Assembly (NCBI GenBank): GCA_937872465.1 | Contig: CALMSR010000001.1 | Location: 1 to 64,000, forward strand | Length of the DNA: 64,000 nucleotides | Origin: an uncultured Paracoccaceae bacterium | GTDB taxonomy: Bacteria > Pseudomonadota > Alphaproteobacteria > Rhodobacterales > Rhodobacteraceae | Direction: 5' to 3' | Part shown: one piece after another, positions 25,409 through 36,496 of the stretch | Numbering within the stretch: the first letter of the stretch is position 1 | Layout of the letters: the number at the start of each line of letters is the position of its first letter | Notes under the pieces: generated by a model | Seen by the model: the letters and a program-made list of their open reading frames with translations, nothing else | Databases searched by the model: none | Told to the model about the DNA's origin: nothing | Position numbers and translations under genes: made by a program

Positions 25409-25774
25409 TTGGACGAAGTTCTGCGCGAGTATCTTCCGATCCTGATCTTCCTCGGGCTGGCGATCGCCCTGGGGCTGGTTCTCCTGCTCGCCGCGGCGGT
25501 GGTGGCGGTGTCGAACCCCGACCCCGAGAAGGTCTCCATCTACGAATGCGGCTTCAACGCCTTCGACGATGCGCGGATGAAGTTCGACGTGCGCTATTAT
25601 CTCGTCTCGATCCTCTTCATCATCTTCGATCTGGAGGTGGCCTTCCTCTTTCCCTGGTCGGTGAGCTTCCAGCATATCGGCGAGTTCGGCTTCTGGTCGA
25701 TGATGGTGTTCCTCGCGGTGCTGACCATAGGCTTCGCCTACGAGTGGAAGAAGGGGGCGCTGGAATGGGAGTGA
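25409..25774 (+). CDS. nuoA: NADH-quinone oxidoreductase subunit A
   Basis: A 121-residue membrane subunit of complex I with three helices. The family mark is the loop [20 protein letters not shown], followed by [20 protein letters not shown]. It helps link the peripheral arm to the membrane arm at the quinone site. The start is TTG 25409 with GGAGG six bases upstream; no nearby ATG fits. It overlaps nuoB. Confidence 0.95.
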   Translation: MDEVLREYLPILIFLGLAIALGLVLLLAAAVVAVSNPDPEKVSIYECGFNAFDDARMKFDVRYYLVSILFIIFDLEVAFLFPWSVSFQHIGEFGFWSMMVFLAVLTIGFAYEWKKGALEWE

Positions 25775-26310
25775 TCGAGCCGCAGGCGGCGCTGGCGACC
25801 TCGGCCGGGCCGGACAAGGAGGCGGCGGCGCGGGCGCTGTCGGACGAGCTCGCCGACAAGGGCTTTCTCGTCACCTCGACCGCGGACGTGATCAACTGGG
25901 CGCGCACGGGCTCGCTGCACTGGATGACCTTCGGGCTCGCCTGCTGCGCGGTCGAGATGATGCATACCTCGATGCCGCGCTACGACCTCGAGCGATTCGG
26001 GACCGCGCCGCGGGCCTCGCCCCGGCAGTCCGACCTGATGATCGTCGCGGGCACGCTGACCAACAAGATGGCGCCCGCGCTCCGCAAGGTCTACGACCAG
26101 ATGCCCGAGCCACGCTACGTGATCTCGATGGGCTCCTGCGCCAACGGCGGCGGCTATTACCATTTCAGCTACTCGGTGGTGCGGGGCTGCGACCGGATCG
26201 TGCCGGTGGACGTCTACGTGCCCGGCTGCCCGCCGACGGCGGAGGCGCTGCTCTACGGCATCCTGCAATTGCAGCGCAAGATCAGGCGCACCGGCACGAT
26301 CGTGCGCTGA
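25765..26310 (+). CDS. nuoB: NADH-quinone oxidoreductase subunit B
   Basis: A 181-residue subunit holding cluster N2, the last iron-sulfur centre before quinone. Its ligands are seen in [12 protein letters not shown] (two adjacent Cys), [17 protein letters not shown] and [18 protein letters not shown] 25765 overlaps the end of nuoA by 10 bases; the frame's earlier start at 25354 is a shadow. Located at the quinone-binding junction of the cytoplasmic arm. Confidence 0.96.
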   Translation: MGVIEPQAALATSAGPDKEAAARALSDELADKGFLVTSTADVINWARTGSLHWMTFGLACCAVEMMHTSMPRYDLERFGTAPRASPRQSDLMIVAGTLTNKMAPALRKVYDQMPEPRYVISMGSCANGGGYYHFSYSVVRGCDRIVPVDVYVPGCPPTAEALLYGILQLQRKIRRTGTIVR

Positions 26311-26331
26311 GAACCGGAAGTCGGGGGAACG

Positions 26332-26934
26332 ATGGACACGGCACTGGTCGAACTGAAGGAGACGCTCGCGCTCCGCCGCGAAAGCGCGATCCTGGCGGCC
26401 GAAGTGGCGCGGGGCGAGCTGACCGTCACCACGACGCCGACGCAGATCCGCGATTTCGTCGCCTTCCTGCGCAGCGATCCGACCTGCCGCTTCACCACGC
26501 TGATCGACATCACCGCGGTGGACTGGCCGGCGCGCGAGAAGCGCTTCGACATCGTCTATCATTTCCTGTCGATGCATCTCAATCAGCGCATCCGCGTGAA
26601 GGCGGAGCTGCGCGAGGACGAGATCCTGCCCTCGATCGTGGAGCAGTTCCCCTCGGCCGACTGGTACGAGCGCGAGGTCTTCGACATGTACGGGATCCTC
26701 TTCTCGGGGCACCCGGACCTGCGCCGGATCCTGACCGACTACGGCTTCCGCGGCTATCCCCTGCGCAAGGACTTCCCGACCACCGGCTATGTCGAGGTGC
26801 GCTACGACGAGGAGCAGAAGCGGGTGGTCTACGAGCCGGTGCAGCTGGTGCAGGAATACCGGCTCTTCGATTTCATGTCGCCCTGGGAGGGCGCGGAATA
26901 CATCCTTCCCGGCGACGAGAAGAAGGGGGCGTGA
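26332..26934 (+). CDS. nuoC: NADH-quinone oxidoreductase subunit C
   Basis: A 200-residue peripheral-arm subunit (30-kDa subunit). The signature ERE-x-D-x-YG occurs as [20 protein letters not shown], followed by [20 protein letters not shown]. It supports the Q-module together with NuoB and NuoD. It is a separate gene, not the NuoCD fusion of enterobacteria. GGGGG is upstream of the ATG. Confidence 0.96.
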   Translation: MDTALVELKETLALRRESAILAAEVARGELTVTTTPTQIRDFVAFLRSDPTCRFTTLIDITAVDWPAREKRFDIVYHFLSMHLNQRIRVKAELREDEILPSIVEQFPSADWYEREVFDMYGILFSGHPDLRRILTDYGFRGYPLRKDFPTTGYVEVRYDEEQKRVVYEPVQLVQEYRLFDFMSPWEGAEYILPGDEKKGA

Positions 26935-26938
26935 GGCG

Positions 26939-27118
26939 ATGGATTTCATCCTTTTCCTGATCGGCGCCGCGCTCACGATCATCCCGATGTGGCGGCTGAT
27001 GGAGAAGGCGGGCTACAATCCGCTCTGGTCGCTGGCCTGCGTCACCGGTATCGGGCTGGTCATCCTGTTGTGGCTCGTGGCGATGCGGCTTGCGCCCAAG
27101 CCGGGCGGGGGGTTCTGA
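26939..27118 (+). CDS. Small membrane protein in the nuo operon
   Basis: A 59-residue protein with two predicted membrane helices ([20 protein letters not shown] and [20 protein letters not shown]) and a basic C-terminus. It starts four bases after nuoC and ends four bases before nuoD, so it is certainly transcribed with them. I do not know a family name; similar short genes occur in rhodobacterial complex I operons as far as I recall. An accessory or assembly role is a guess. Confidence 0.65.
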   Translation: MDFILFLIGAALTIIPMWRLMEKAGYNPLWSLACVTGIGLVILLWLVAMRLAPKPGGGF

Positions 27119-27122
27119 GGCG

Positions 27123-28334
27123 ATGGACGGCGCAGGCACCGACGCCCTGACGGGCGAGCAGAAGATCCGGAACTTCAACATCAATTTCGGCCCCCAGCAT
27201 CCGGCGGCGCATGGGGTGCTGCGGCTGGTGCTGGAACTCGACGGCGAGATCGTGGAGCGCTGCGACCCGCATATCGGGCTCCTGCACCGCGGCACCGAGA
27301 AGCTGATGGAGAGCCGGACCTACCTGCAGAACCTGCCCTATCTCGACCGGCTCGACTACGTGGCGCCGATGAACCAGGAACACGCCTGGTGCCTCGCGAT
27401 CGAGAAGCTGACCGGGACGGAGGTGCCGCGCCGCGGCCAGCTGATCCGGGTGCTCTATTCCGAGATCGGGCGCATCCTGAACCATCTGCTGAACGTCACC
27501 ACGCAGGCGATGGATGTCGGCGCGCTCACCCCGCCGCTCTGGGGGTTCGAGGAGCGCGAGAAGCTGATGATCTTCTACGAGCGCGCCTGCGGGGCGCGGC
27601 TGCATGCGGCCTATTTCCGGCCGGGCGGCGTGCACCAGGATCTGCCGCAGGATCTCGTCGACGACATCGCCGCCTGGGCGAAGACCTTCCCGGCGGTGCT
27701 CGACGACATCGAGGGGCTCCTGACCGAGAACCGCATCTTCAAGCAGCGCAACGTCGACATCGCCGTGGTGAGCCAGGAGGAATGCCAGGCGCTGGGCTTC
27801 TCCGGCGTGATGGTGCGCGGCTCGGGGCTCGCCTGGGACCTGCGCCGCAGCCAGCCCTACGAATGCTACGACGAGTTCGATTTCCTGATCCCGGTGGGCA
27901 GGAACGGTGATTGCTACGACCGCTATCTCTGCCGGATGGAGGAGATGCGGGAATCGACCAAGATCATCGAGCAGGCCATCGCCAAGCTCAACGAATGCCC
28001 GGGCCAGGACGTGATCACCCGCGGCAAGATCACCCCGCCCAAGCGCGCCGAGATGAAGACCTCGATGGAGGCGTTGATCCATCACTTCAAGCTCTATACC
28101 GAGGGCTTCCGCGTTCCCGCCGGCGAGGTCTATGCCGCAGTGGAGGCGCCCAAGGGCGAGTTCGGCGTCTATCTGGTGGCCGACGGCAGCAACAAGCCCT
28201 GGAAGGTCAAGCTGCGCGCGCCGGGCTATCCGCATCTGGCGGCCATGGACCATGTCTGCAAGGGGCACATGCTGGCGGATGTCTCCGCCGCGCTCGGCTC
28301 CTTCGACATCGTGTTCGGGGAGGTGGATCGCTGA
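27123..28334 (+). CDS. nuoD: NADH-quinone oxidoreductase subunit D
   Basis: A 403-residue 49-kDa subunit. Family marks are [20 protein letters not shown] with the quinone-binding His, [20 protein letters not shown] and the C-terminal [20 protein letters not shown]. It forms the quinone cavity with NuoB. ATG 27123 fits the family; upstream codons of the frame belong to the small gene. The TGA overlaps the nuoE ATG (TGATG). Confidence 0.96.
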   Translation: MDGAGTDALTGEQKIRNFNINFGPQHPAAHGVLRLVLELDGEIVERCDPHIGLLHRGTEKLMESRTYLQNLPYLDRLDYVAPMNQEHAWCLAIEKLTGTEVPRRGQLIRVLYSEIGRILNHLLNVTTQAMDVGALTPPLWGFEEREKLMIFYERACGARLHAAYFRPGGVHQDLPQDLVDDIAAWAKTFPAVLDDIEGLLTENRIFKQRNVDIAVVSQEECQALGFSGVMVRGSGLAWDLRRSQPYECYDEFDFLIPVGRNGDCYDRYLCRMEEMRESTKIIEQAIAKLNECPGQDVITRGKITPPKRAEMKTSMEALIHHFKLYTEGFRVPAGEVYAAVEAPKGEFGVYLVADGSNKPWKVKLRAPGYPHLAAMDHVCKGHMLADVSAALGSFDIVFGEVDR

Positions 28335-29341
28335 TGCTGCGCCGTCTCCATCCCGACCAGCCCGAGAGCTTCGCCTTCACGCCCGCCAATCTGGACTGGG
28401 CCAGGGGCCAGATCGCGAAATATCCCGAAGGACGGCAGGCCAGCGCCGTGATCCCGCTGCTCTGGCGGGCGCAGGAGCAGGAGGGCTGGGTCACGCGGCC
28501 GGCGATCGAGGAGATCGCGCGCATGCTCGGCATGGCCTATATCCGGGTGCTCGAGGTCGCGACCTTCTATTTCATGTTCCAGCTGCAACCGGTGGGCAGC
28601 ATCGCCCATGTGCAGGTCTGCGGCACCACCTCCTGCATGATCTGCGGCGCGGAGGATCTGATCGCGGTCTGCCGCGAAAAGATCGCGCCGAGCGCCCATG
28701 CGATCTCGGCCGACGGCAAGTTCTCCTGGGAGGAGGTCGAGTGCCTCGGCGCCTGCTCCAATGCGCCCATGGTGCAGATCGGCAAGGATTACTACGAGGA
28801 TCTGACGGCCGAGAGCTTCGCGGGCCTGCTCGACGCCTTCGCGCGCGGCGAGGTGCCGCAGCCCGGGCCGCAGAACGGCCGCTACGCCTCGGAGCCGAAG
28901 GCCGGGCTGACCAGCCTGAAGGGCAAGGAGGCATCGGAGCGCCACAACGGATCGGTCGCCCTGGCGCTGGCGCTCGGCGATACGGTCGCGCGCATCACCG
29001 GCGAAGCGCTGCCGGCGCAGGCGCGGCAGGCGCCGCCGGAGGCCGAAGCCGCGGCGGGGCGGCCGGAGGGCCTGAGCGCGCCGCGCGGCGGTGCGGCGGA
29101 CGATCTCAAGAAGATCAAGGGCGTCGGACCGAAGCTCGAGGAACTGCTGCACAGCCTCGGATTCTATCATTTCGAGCAGATCGCCGGCTGGACCCGGGAG
29201 GAGGTCGCCTGGGTCGACGAGAACCTCGAGGGTTTCAAGGGTCGCGTCACCCGCGACGATTGGGTGGAACAGGCCAGGAAGCTCGCCGCCGGCGAGGAGA
29301 CGGAATTCTCGCAGCGGGTGGACAAGGGCGAGGTCTACTGA
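28334..29341 (+). CDS. nuoE: NADH-quinone oxidoreductase subunit E with helix-hairpin-helix extension
   Basis: A 335-residue protein. The first 170 residues are the 24-kDa subunit carrying the 2Fe-2S cluster N1a, with ligands in [13 protein letters not shown] and [13 protein letters not shown] linker rich in Ala/Glu/Pro follows (about 185-255), and the last 75 residues form a helix-hairpin-helix-like domain ([20 protein letters not shown]). That tail is nearly the same as the end of the next gene's product. The length is about twice that of E. coli NuoE. Long NuoE proteins are known in alphaproteobacteria. Confidence 0.93.
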   Translation: MLRRLHPDQPESFAFTPANLDWARGQIAKYPEGRQASAVIPLLWRAQEQEGWVTRPAIEEIARMLGMAYIRVLEVATFYFMFQLQPVGSIAHVQVCGTTSCMICGAEDLIAVCREKIAPSAHAISADGKFSWEEVECLGACSNAPMVQIGKDYYEDLTAESFAGLLDAFARGEVPQPGPQNGRYASEPKAGLTSLKGKEASERHNGSVALALALGDTVARITGEALPAQARQAPPEAEAAAGRPEGLSAPRGGAADDLKKIKGVGPKLEELLHSLGFYHFEQIAGWTREEVAWVDENLEGFKGRVTRDDWVEQARKLAAGEETEFSQRVDKGEVY

Positions 29342-29365
29342 CATGCGCCTTGGGGAGGATTGAGG

Positions 29366-30160
29366 ATGGCTGAGGGCCGCGGGGATCAGGAGAGTTTCCT
29401 CTCACCGACGATGACCTGGATCGCCGCCGCTGTCGCGGGGCTGATCGTGGCGCTGGTGCTCGCGGTGATCTTCGGCGTCGGCTGGCTGGCGAGCTTCGTG
29501 CTCGGGCTGATCGTCTTCTTCGGGGCGGGCTGGGTCCTGGGGCGCATCGCGGCGCCCGACCAGCCGCCCGCCATGCTCAAGTCGCCTGCGGAGATCGAGC
29601 GCAGTGCGGCCGCGTCCCCGGAACCCGTCGCGGCACCGCCGGCCGAGCCCGTTGCGCCGCCGGCCGAACCGGCCGCGCCGGCGCCCGTACCGGAACCCGA
29701 GGCGGCGCCTGCGCCGGTCGACGAGAGCCCCGCGCGCGAGGCCGAGGCCGCGCCCGCGGCGAAGGAAGCGGAACCCTCGCCCGCGGCGCGCGATACGGCA
29801 ATCAGCGAGCGGGTGCGCCAGGCCGCCCGGGCGGCCGGCGAGGCGGCCAAGCTGATGCAGGATCAGGTCGAGCCCGCCCGGCCGGCGGGGCTCGAGGCCG
29901 CGCGCGGTGGCGCGGCGGACGACCTGAAGCGCATCAAGGGCGTGGGGCCGAAGCTCGAGGCATTGCTCAACAGCCTCGGCTACTACCATTTCGACCAGAT
30001 CGCGGCATGGAGCGCGGCCGAGGTCGCCTGGATCGATGCGCATCTGGAAGGCTTCCACGGCCGCGCGACGCGCGACGAATGGGTGCCGCAGGCGAAGCTT
30101 CTGGCGGCGGGCGAAGAGACGGAATTCTCGAAGCGCGTCGACAAGGGCGACGTCTACTGA
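29366..30160 (+). CDS. Membrane-anchored protein with NuoE-like helix-hairpin-helix tail
   Basis: A 264-residue protein. Two close membrane helices near the N-terminus (WIAAAVAGLIVALVLAVIFG and FVLGLIVFFGAGWVLG) precede an Ala/Pro/Glu-rich linker (about 75-180), then the domain [20 protein letters not shown], ending FSKRVDKGDVY, parallel to NuoE's [11 protein letters not shown]. It is probably a duplication of the NuoE tail fused to a membrane anchor. ATG 29366 has GGAGG seven bases upstream. It lies between nuoE and nuoF; its job may be to tether or stabilise complex I, but this is inference. Confidence 0.75.
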   Translation: MAEGRGDQESFLSPTMTWIAAAVAGLIVALVLAVIFGVGWLASFVLGLIVFFGAGWVLGRIAAPDQPPAMLKSPAEIERSAAASPEPVAAPPAEPVAPPAEPAAPAPVPEPEAAPAPVDESPAREAEAAPAAKEAEPSPAARDTAISERVRQAARAAGEAAKLMQDQVEPARPAGLEAARGGAADDLKRIKGVGPKLEALLNSLGYYHFDQIAAWSAAEVAWIDAHLEGFHGRATRDEWVPQAKLLAAGEETEFSKRVDKGDVY

Positions 30161-30223
30161 GGCGGCGCCTGCCGGCGGCAGGACAAACGTCCGGGCCCGT
30201 GCCCGGACATGGAGATGAGGCGA

Positions 30224-31519
30224 ATGCTCGCGGACAAGGACCGGATCTTCACCAACCTCTACGGGATGCATGACCGCAGCCTCAAGGGCGCGCAGTCGCG
30301 CGGCGCCTGGGACGGCACCGCCGCGATTCTCGCGCGGGGGCGCGACAAGGTCGTGGAGGAGGTAAAGGCGAGCGGGTTGCGCGGGCGCGGGGGCGCGGGC
30401 TTCCCGACCGGGCTGAAATGGTCCTTCATGCCCAAGGGCAGCGACGGGCGGCCGCATTACCTGGTGGTGAACGCCGACGAATCCGAGCCGGGCACCTGCA
30501 AGGACCGCGAGATCATGCGCCACGACCCGCATACGCTGGTCGAGGGCTGCCTGATCGCCAGCTTCGCCATGGGCGCGCATGCCTGCTACATCTACATCCG
30601 GGGCGAATACATCCGCGAGCGCGAGGCGCTGCAGATCGCCATCGACGAGGCCTATGACGCCGGGCTGATCGGCAGGAACGCCTGCGGCTCGGGCTGGGAT
30701 TTCGACCTCTACCTGCACCATGGCGCCGGCGCCTATATCTGCGGCGAGGAGACCGCGCTGCTCGAGAGCCTCGAGGGCAAGAAGGGCATGCCGCGGCTGA
30801 AGCCGCCCTTTCCGGCGAATACCGGGCTCTACGGCGCGCCGACCACGGTCAACAATGTGGAATCGATCGCCGTGGTGCCGACCATCCTGCGGCGCGGTCC
30901 CGGCTGGTTCGCGAGCTTCGGGCGGCCGAACAACGTGGGCACCAAGGTCTATGCCATCTCCGGGCATGTGGTGAATCCCTGCGTGGTCGAGGATGCGATG
31001 TCGATCCCGCTGAAGGAACTGCTGGAGAAGCATTGCGGCGGGGTGCGCGGCGGCTGGAAGAACCTCAAGGCGGTGATCCCGGGCGGATCCTCGGTGCCCT
31101 GCCTGCCGGCGGATGTCTGTTCCGAGGCGCTGATGGATTTCGACTGGCTGCGCGAGCAGCGCTCGGGGCTCGGGACCGCGGCGGTGATCGTGATGGACCA
31201 GTCCACCGACATCATCAAGGCGATCTGGCGGCTCTCGAAGTTCTACAAGCACGAGAGCTGCGGCCAGTGCACGCCCTGCCGCGAGGGCACGGGCTGGATG
31301 ATGCGGGTCATGGACCGGCTGGTGACCGGCGAGGCGGAGCCGGCCGAGATCGACATGCTGCTCGACGTGACGAAGCAGGTGGAGGGCCACACGATCTGCG
31401 CGCTGGGCGATGCGGCGGCCTGGCCGATCCAGGGGCTGATCCGGCATTTCCGGGACGAGATCGAGGACCGGATCAAGGCCAAGCGGACCGGGCGCGTCAG
31501 CGCGGTGGCGGCGGAATGA
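30224..31519 (+). CDS. nuoF: NADH-quinone oxidoreductase subunit F
   Basis: A 431-residue 51-kDa subunit that binds NADH, FMN and cluster N3. Marks are the NADH/FMN loops [20 protein letters not shown] and [20 protein letters not shown], and the cluster ligands [17 protein letters not shown] with [18 protein letters not shown] 30224 matches the usual start ([20 protein letters not shown]); ATG 30209 and 30215 are in frame. GGAG lies nine bases upstream. It overlaps the DUF3291 gene by ATGA. Confidence 0.95.
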   Translation: MLADKDRIFTNLYGMHDRSLKGAQSRGAWDGTAAILARGRDKVVEEVKASGLRGRGGAGFPTGLKWSFMPKGSDGRPHYLVVNADESEPGTCKDREIMRHDPHTLVEGCLIASFAMGAHACYIYIRGEYIREREALQIAIDEAYDAGLIGRNACGSGWDFDLYLHHGAGAYICGEETALLESLEGKKGMPRLKPPFPANTGLYGAPTTVNNVESIAVVPTILRRGPGWFASFGRPNNVGTKVYAISGHVVNPCVVEDAMSIPLKELLEKHCGGVRGGWKNLKAVIPGGSSVPCLPADVCSEALMDFDWLREQRSGLGTAAVIVMDQSTDIIKAIWRLSKFYKHESCGQCTPCREGTGWMMRVMDRLVTGEAEPAEIDMLLDVTKQVEGHTICALGDAAAWPIQGLIRHFRDEIEDRIKAKRTGRVSAVAAE

Positions 31520-32007
31520 GCCGTCATCTCGCCCAGCTCAACATCGGCCGGCTGGTGGCCGACACCGACGATCCGCGCGTGGCCGAGTTCATGGGCGCGC
31601 TCGACCGGGTGAACGGGCTCGGGCGCCGCATGCCGGGCTTCGTCTGGATGATGGAGGGCTCCGGCGAGCCCGGAACCGGCAATACCGAGACGAAGCTCGA
31701 CGGCGACCCGCGCCTCGTGTCGAACCTGACCGTCTGGGAGAGCGCCGAGGCGCTGGAGACCTTCGTCTTCGGCACCATCCACCGGCAGTTCTACGAGCGG
31801 CGGGCGGAATGGTTCGAGCTCTTGGGCGAGCGGCATCTCGTGATGTGGTGGGTCGAGCCCGGCCACCGGCCGACGCTCGACGAGGGGCTCGGGCGGCTCG
31901 CGCATCTGAGGCGGCACGGCGACAGCGACCAGGCCTTCGGCTGGGCGCATCTGAAGGGAGCCGGGGCGGCGCGCGCGGAGCGCTGCGCCCCGGTGGCGGC
32001 GGAGTAG
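31516..32007 (+). CDS. DUF3291 domain protein inside the nuo operon
   Basis: A 163-residue protein with the DUF3291 pattern: [60 protein letters not shown] and [20 protein letters not shown]. The fold is dimeric ferredoxin-like. The ATG overlaps the nuoF stop and it ends three bases before nuoG, so it is fully built into the operon. No known complex I role. An oxygenase or heme-handling activity is only suggested by fold. Confidence 0.82.
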   Translation: MSRHLAQLNIGRLVADTDDPRVAEFMGALDRVNGLGRRMPGFVWMMEGSGEPGTGNTETKLDGDPRLVSNLTVWESAEALETFVFGTIHRQFYERRAEWFELLGERHLVMWWVEPGHRPTLDEGLGRLAHLRRHGDSDQAFGWAHLKGAGAARAERCAPVAAE

Positions 32008-32010
32008 GAC

Positions 32011-34026
32011 ATGAGCGATCTGCGCAAGATCAACATCGACGGCATCGAGATCGAGGTCGATCCGCGGATGACGCTCCTGCAGGCCTGCGAGGAGGCCGGC
32101 GTCGAGGTCCCGCGGTTCTGCTACCACGAGCGGCTCAGCATCGCCGGCAATTGCCGGATGTGCCTCGTGGAGGTGGTCGGCGGGCCGCCGAAGCCCGCGG
32201 CCTCCTGCGCGATGCAGGTCAAGGACCTGCGGCCCGGACCGGAGGGCCAGCCGCCGCAGGTCAAGACCACCTCGCCCATGGTCAAGAAGGCGCGCGAGGG
32301 GGTGATGGAGTTCCTGCTCATCAACCACCCGCTCGACTGCCCGATCTGCGACCAGGGCGGGGAATGCGACCTGCAGGACCAGGCCATGGCCTACGGGGTC
32401 GATTTCAGCCGCTTCCGCGAAGCCAAGCGTGCCGCCACCGACCCCGACCTGGGGCCGCTCGTCGGCACGAAGATGACCCGCTGCATCTCCTGCACCCGCT
32501 GCGTGCGCTTCATCACCGAGGTCGCCGGCGTGTCGGAGATGGGCCAGACCGGCCGCGGCGAGGACAGCGAGATCACCTCCTATCTCGGCGCGATGCTGAC
32601 CTCCGAGCTGCAGGGCAATGTCATCGACCTCTGCCCGGTCGGCGCGCTGACCTCCAAGCCCTATGCCTTCACCGCGCGGCCCTGGGAGCTGAAGAAGACC
32701 GAATCGATCGACGTGATGGATGCGCTCGGCTCCAACATCCGGGTGGATGCCAAGGGGCGGGAAGTGATGCGCATCCTGCCGCGCAACCATGACGGCGTGA
32801 ACGAGGAATGGCTGGCGGACCGCTCGCGCTTCATCTGGGACGGGCTGCGCCGCCAGCGGCTGGACCGGCCATACCTGCGGCGGGACGGCAGGCTCGTGCC
32901 CTGCAGCTGGGGCGAGGCCTTCGCGGCCGTGGCCGGCGCGGTAAAAGGCAAGCGGATCGCGGCGCTCGCCGGCGACCTGGCCCCGACCGAGGCGGTCTTC
33001 GCGCTGAGGGAACTGGTGACGGGGCTCGGCGGCGCGGTGGAATGCCGCACGGACGGAGCGAAGCTGCCCGCGGGCAATCGCTCGGGCTATGTCGGCACCG
33101 CGACGATCGAATCGATCGAGAATGCCCGGCAGATCATGCTGATCGGCACCGATCCGCGCGCCGAGGCGCCGGTGCTGAACGCGCGCATCCGCAAGGCCTG
33201 GCTGCGCGGCGCGGTGGTCGGGCTGATCGGCGAGCCGGTCGACCTTACCTATCCCTATACCCATCTCGGCAGCGATCGCGCCGCGCTCGACAATCTGGCG
33301 GGACAGGATTTCGACGCGATCCGCGAGGAAGACTCGATCGTGATCCTGGGCAATGGCGCGCTCGCCGGCGAGGATGGCGAGGCGGTGCTCGGGGCCGCGA
33401 TGGACCTGGCCTCGCGGACGAATTCGGGCCTTCTGGTGCTGCACACCGCCGCCGGGCGGGTCGGGGCGATGGACCTCGGCTTCACCACCGACGGGGGCAT
33501 GGCGGCGGCGCTCGACGGGGCGGAGGTGGTCTACAACCTCGGCGCGGATGAGATCGACATCCCCCCCGGCCCCTTCGTGATCTACCAGGGCAGCCACGGC
33601 GATCGAGGCGCGCATCGGGCGGACGTGATCCTGCCGGGGGCGGCCTGGACCGAGGAGGGCGGCATCTTCGTGAATACCGAAGGGCGGCCGCAGATGGCGA
33701 GCCGCGCCGGCTTCCCGCCGGGTGCCGCGCGGGAGAACTGGGCGATCCTGCGGGCGCTGTCGGCGGAACTGGGCGCGACGCTGCCCTTCGACACGCTCGG
33801 CGCCCTGCGCGCGGCGATGTTCGAGGCGGCGCCGCATCTGGGCGAGATCGACGTGGTCCCGGAGAACGCCTGGACGCCGGTGGCGCGCGGCGAAATGACC
33901 GGCGGCGATTTCGCCCGTGCGGTGCGGGCGCATTATCTCGTCAATCCGATCGCCCGCGCGAGCGCGGTGATGGCCGAACTGACCCGGCTCGCCGAGAGCC
34001 GGTCGCGACCCCTGGCGGCGGAGTAG
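32011..34026 (+). CDS. nuoG: NADH-quinone oxidoreductase subunit G
   Basis: A 671-residue 75-kDa subunit. The N-terminal 2Fe-2S ferredoxin part has [19 protein letters not shown], the His-Cys 4Fe-4S site is around [20 protein letters not shown], and the next cluster is [17 protein letters not shown] molybdopterin oxidoreductase-like domain without cofactor follows. It carries electrons along the peripheral arm. The start at 32011 lies three bases after the DUF3291 gene. Confidence 0.95.
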   Translation: MSDLRKINIDGIEIEVDPRMTLLQACEEAGVEVPRFCYHERLSIAGNCRMCLVEVVGGPPKPAASCAMQVKDLRPGPEGQPPQVKTTSPMVKKAREGVMEFLLINHPLDCPICDQGGECDLQDQAMAYGVDFSRFREAKRAATDPDLGPLVGTKMTRCISCTRCVRFITEVAGVSEMGQTGRGEDSEITSYLGAMLTSELQGNVIDLCPVGALTSKPYAFTARPWELKKTESIDVMDALGSNIRVDAKGREVMRILPRNHDGVNEEWLADRSRFIWDGLRRQRLDRPYLRRDGRLVPCSWGEAFAAVAGAVKGKRIAALAGDLAPTEAVFALRELVTGLGGAVECRTDGAKLPAGNRSGYVGTATIESIENARQIMLIGTDPRAEAPVLNARIRKAWLRGAVVGLIGEPVDLTYPYTHLGSDRAALDNLAGQDFDAIREEDSIVILGNGALAGEDGEAVLGAAMDLASRTNSGLLVLHTAAGRVGAMDLGFTTDGGMAAALDGAEVVYNLGADEIDIPPGPFVIYQGSHGDRGAHRADVILPGAAWTEEGGIFVNTEGRPQMASRAGFPPGAARENWAILRALSAELGATLPFDTLGALRAAMFEAAPHLGEIDVVPENAWTPVARGEMTGGDFARAVRAHYLVNPIARASAVMAELTRLAESRSRPLAAE

Positions 34027-34029
34027 CGC

Positions 34030-35067
34030 ATGGACGGATTCTTCGATGCGGGCTTCGGGCTCTTCCTGCTGATCCTGGCGCAATGCCTGCTGGTGACGGT
34101 GCTGATCCTGGTGGCCCTGGCCTTCCTGATGTATGCCGACCGCAAGATCTGGGCGGCGGTGCAGATACGGCGGGGGCCGAACGTGGTGGGGCCGTGGGGG
34201 CTCCTGCAGAGCTTCGCCGATTTCCTGAAATACATCGTCAAGGAAATCGTCGTGCCCTCCGGGGCGGACAAGGCGGTCTATTTCCTCGCGCCGATGATCT
34301 CCTTCGTGCTGCCGGTGATCGTCTGGGCGGTGATCCCCTGGGCGCCGGGCTGGGTGATCTCGGACATGAACGTCGGGATCCTCTTCATCTTCGCGATCTC
34401 GTCGCTGCACGTCTATGCGATCATCACCGGCGGCTGGGCGTCGAACTCGAAATACCCTTTCCTCGGCGCGCTGCGCTCGGCGGCGCAGATGATCTCCTAC
34501 GAGGTCTCGCTGGGGCTGATCATCGTCGGCGTGCTGGTCTCGGCGGGCTCGCTCAACCTCAGCCGCATCGTCGAGGCGCAAGACGGCGGCTGGGGCCTCT
34601 TCAGCTGGTTCTGGCTGCCGCATCTGCCGATGGTGTTCCTGTTCTTCTTCTCCTCGCTGGCGGAGACCAACCGCCCGCCGTTCGACCTGCCCGAGGCGGA
34701 GAGCGAGCTCGTCGCGGGCTACCAGGTGGAATATTCCTCCACGCCCTTCCTGCTCTTCATGATCGGCGAGCTGATGAGCGTGGTCTTCATGTGCGCGCTG
34801 ATCTCGGTGCTCTTCTTCGGCGGCTGGCTCTCGCCGATCCCCGGGCTCCCGGACGGCGTGTTCTGGATGGTGGCGAAGATGGCGTTCTTTTTCTTCCTCT
34901 TCGCCATGGTCAAGGCGATCGTGCCGCGCTACCGCTACGACCAGCTGATGCGGATCGGCTGGAAGGTGTTCCTGCCGCTGAGCCTGGGATGGGTGGCGCT
35001 GGTGGGACTCTTCGCGCAATACGGGTTCTTCTGGGGCGCCTACCAGCGCTGGATGGTCGGGGGCTGA
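34030..35067 (+). CDS. nuoH: NADH-quinone oxidoreductase subunit H
   Basis: A 345-residue membrane subunit (ND1) with eight or so helices. Conserved loops are [40 protein letters not shown] and [20 protein letters not shown] with the acidic residues of the quinone/proton E-channel. Starts three bases after nuoG. Confidence 0.96.
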   Translation: MDGFFDAGFGLFLLILAQCLLVTVLILVALAFLMYADRKIWAAVQIRRGPNVVGPWGLLQSFADFLKYIVKEIVVPSGADKAVYFLAPMISFVLPVIVWAVIPWAPGWVISDMNVGILFIFAISSLHVYAIITGGWASNSKYPFLGALRSAAQMISYEVSLGLIIVGVLVSAGSLNLSRIVEAQDGGWGLFSWFWLPHLPMVFLFFFSSLAETNRPPFDLPEAESELVAGYQVEYSSTPFLLFMIGELMSVVFMCALISVLFFGGWLSPIPGLPDGVFWMVAKMAFFFFLFAMVKAIVPRYRYDQLMRIGWKVFLPLSLGWVALVGLFAQYGFFWGAYQRWMVGG

Positions 35068-35070
35068 TCC

Positions 35071-35562
35071 ATGGCAATTCCGCTCGACAAGGCCGCGCGC
35101 TATTTCCTGCTCACCGACTTCTTCGCCGGCTTCTGGCTCGGCATGCGCTACTTCTTCCGGCCGAAGCCGACGCTGAACTATCCGCATGAGAAGGGGCCGC
35201 TGAGCCCCCGCTTCCGCGGCGAGCACGCGCTCAGGCGCTATCCGAGCGGTGAGGAGCGCTGCATCGCCTGCAAGCTCTGCGAGGCGATCTGCCCGGCGCA
35301 GGCCATCACCATCGACGCCGAGCCGCGCGAGGACGGCTCGCGCCGCACCACGCGCTACGACATCGACATGACGAAATGCATCTATTGCGGCTTCTGCCAG
35401 GAAGCCTGCCCGGTCGACGCGATCGTCGAGGGGCCGAACTTCGAATTCGCCACCGAGAGCCGCGAGGAGCTCTTCTACGACAAGGCGAAGCTGCTCGCCA
35501 ACGGCGACCGCTGGGAGGCCGAGATCGCCCGCAACCTGGAACTGGACGCGCCGTACCGCTGA
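35071..35562 (+). CDS. nuoI: NADH-quinone oxidoreductase subunit I
   Basis: A 163-residue ferredoxin-like subunit with two 4Fe-4S clusters: [18 protein letters not shown] and [20 protein letters not shown]. The start [20 protein letters not shown] is usual for alphaproteobacteria (TYGL-type). It sits between NuoG and NuoB in the arm. Three bases after nuoH. Confidence 0.97.
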   Translation: MAIPLDKAARYFLLTDFFAGFWLGMRYFFRPKPTLNYPHEKGPLSPRFRGEHALRRYPSGEERCIACKLCEAICPAQAITIDAEPREDGSRRTTRYDIDMTKCIYCGFCQEACPVDAIVEGPNFEFATESREELFYDKAKLLANGDRWEAEIARNLELDAPYR

Positions 35563-35575
35563 GGGGGACCACGAC

Positions 35576-36190
35576 ATGGCGTTCGCCGCCGTAGCCTTCT
35601 ATTTCTTCGCCATCGTCGCGGTCGTGTCCGGGGCGCTGGTGGTCTTCGCGCGCAACCCGGTGCATTCGGTGCTCTGGCTGATCCTGGCGTTCTTCGCCGC
35701 CGCTGGGCTCTTCGTGCTGCTCGGGGCCGAGTTCGTGGCGATGCTGATGCTGATCGTCTATGTCGGCGCCGTTGCCGTGCTCTTCCTCTTCGTGGTGATG
35801 ATGCTCGACGTGGATTTCGCCGCGCTCAAGGCGGGCATGGCGCAATACCTGCCGGTCGGCCTCCTGATCGGGCTGGTGCTGCTGGTGCAGCTCGGCTTCG
35901 CCTTCGGGGCCTGGGAGATCTCGGACGAGGCGCTGAGCCTGCGCGCCGCGGTCACCCCGCCGCCGGATCAGGTGGAGAACACCGCCGCGCTCGGCATGCT
36001 CGTCTACACGCGCTACGTGTTCCTCTTCCAGATGGCCGGGCTGATCCTGCTCGTGGCGATGATCGGGGCCATCGTGCTGACGCTGCGCAAGCGGGTGCAT
36101 GTCAAGCGCCAGGACGTGCTGGGGCAGATGTATCGCGATCCCAAGACCGCCGTCACGCTGGTCGACATCAAGCCGGGGCAGGGCGCATGA
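35576..36190 (+). CDS. nuoJ: NADH-quinone oxidoreductase subunit J
   Basis: A 204-residue ND6-type subunit with five helices: [20 protein letters not shown] at the start, the [20 protein letters not shown] helix with the key acidic and Tyr residues, and a C-terminal cytoplasmic tail. It overlaps nuoK by ATGA. Confidence 0.95.
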   Translation: MAFAAVAFYFFAIVAVVSGALVVFARNPVHSVLWLILAFFAAAGLFVLLGAEFVAMLMLIVYVGAVAVLFLFVVMMLDVDFAALKAGMAQYLPVGLLIGLVLLVQLGFAFGAWEISDEALSLRAAVTPPPDQVENTAALGMLVYTRYVFLFQMAGLILLVAMIGAIVLTLRKRVHVKRQDVLGQMYRDPKTAVTLVDIKPGQGA

Positions 36191-36492
36191 TCGGACTGGG
36201 ACACTACCTCACCGTCGCGGCGATCCTCTTCGTCACCGGCATCTTCGGCATCTTCATCAACCGCAAGAACGTCATCATCATCCTGATGTCGGTCGAGCTG
36301 ATGCTGCTGGCCGTCAATATCAACCTCGTGGCCTTCTCCGCCTATCTCGGCGATCTCGTCGGCCAGGTCTTCACGCTCTTCGTGCTGACGGTGGCGGCGG
36401 CGGAGGCGGCGATCGGGCTCGCGATCCTCGTCTGCTTCTTCCGCAACCGCGGGACGATCGCGGTCGAAGACGTCAACGTGATGAAGGGGTGA
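36187..36492 (+). CDS. nuoK: NADH-quinone oxidoreductase subunit K
   Basis: A 101-residue ND4L-type subunit with three helices; conserved Glu residues lie in [20 protein letters not shown] and [20 protein letters not shown]. Part of the proton pathway next to NuoJ. Standard length for the family. Confidence 0.97.
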   Translation: MIGLGHYLTVAAILFVTGIFGIFINRKNVIIILMSVELMLLAVNINLVAFSAYLGDLVGQVFTLFVLTVAAAEAAIGLAILVCFFRNRGTIAVEDVNVMKG

Positions 36493-36496
36493 CGCC

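Noticed and set aside
31243..35577. A 1444-codon open frame on the minus strand
   Set aside because: It lies exactly opposite nuoF-nuoI. High GC at third codon positions leaves the antisense frame free of stops; its sequence is Arg/His/Asp-rich low complexity.
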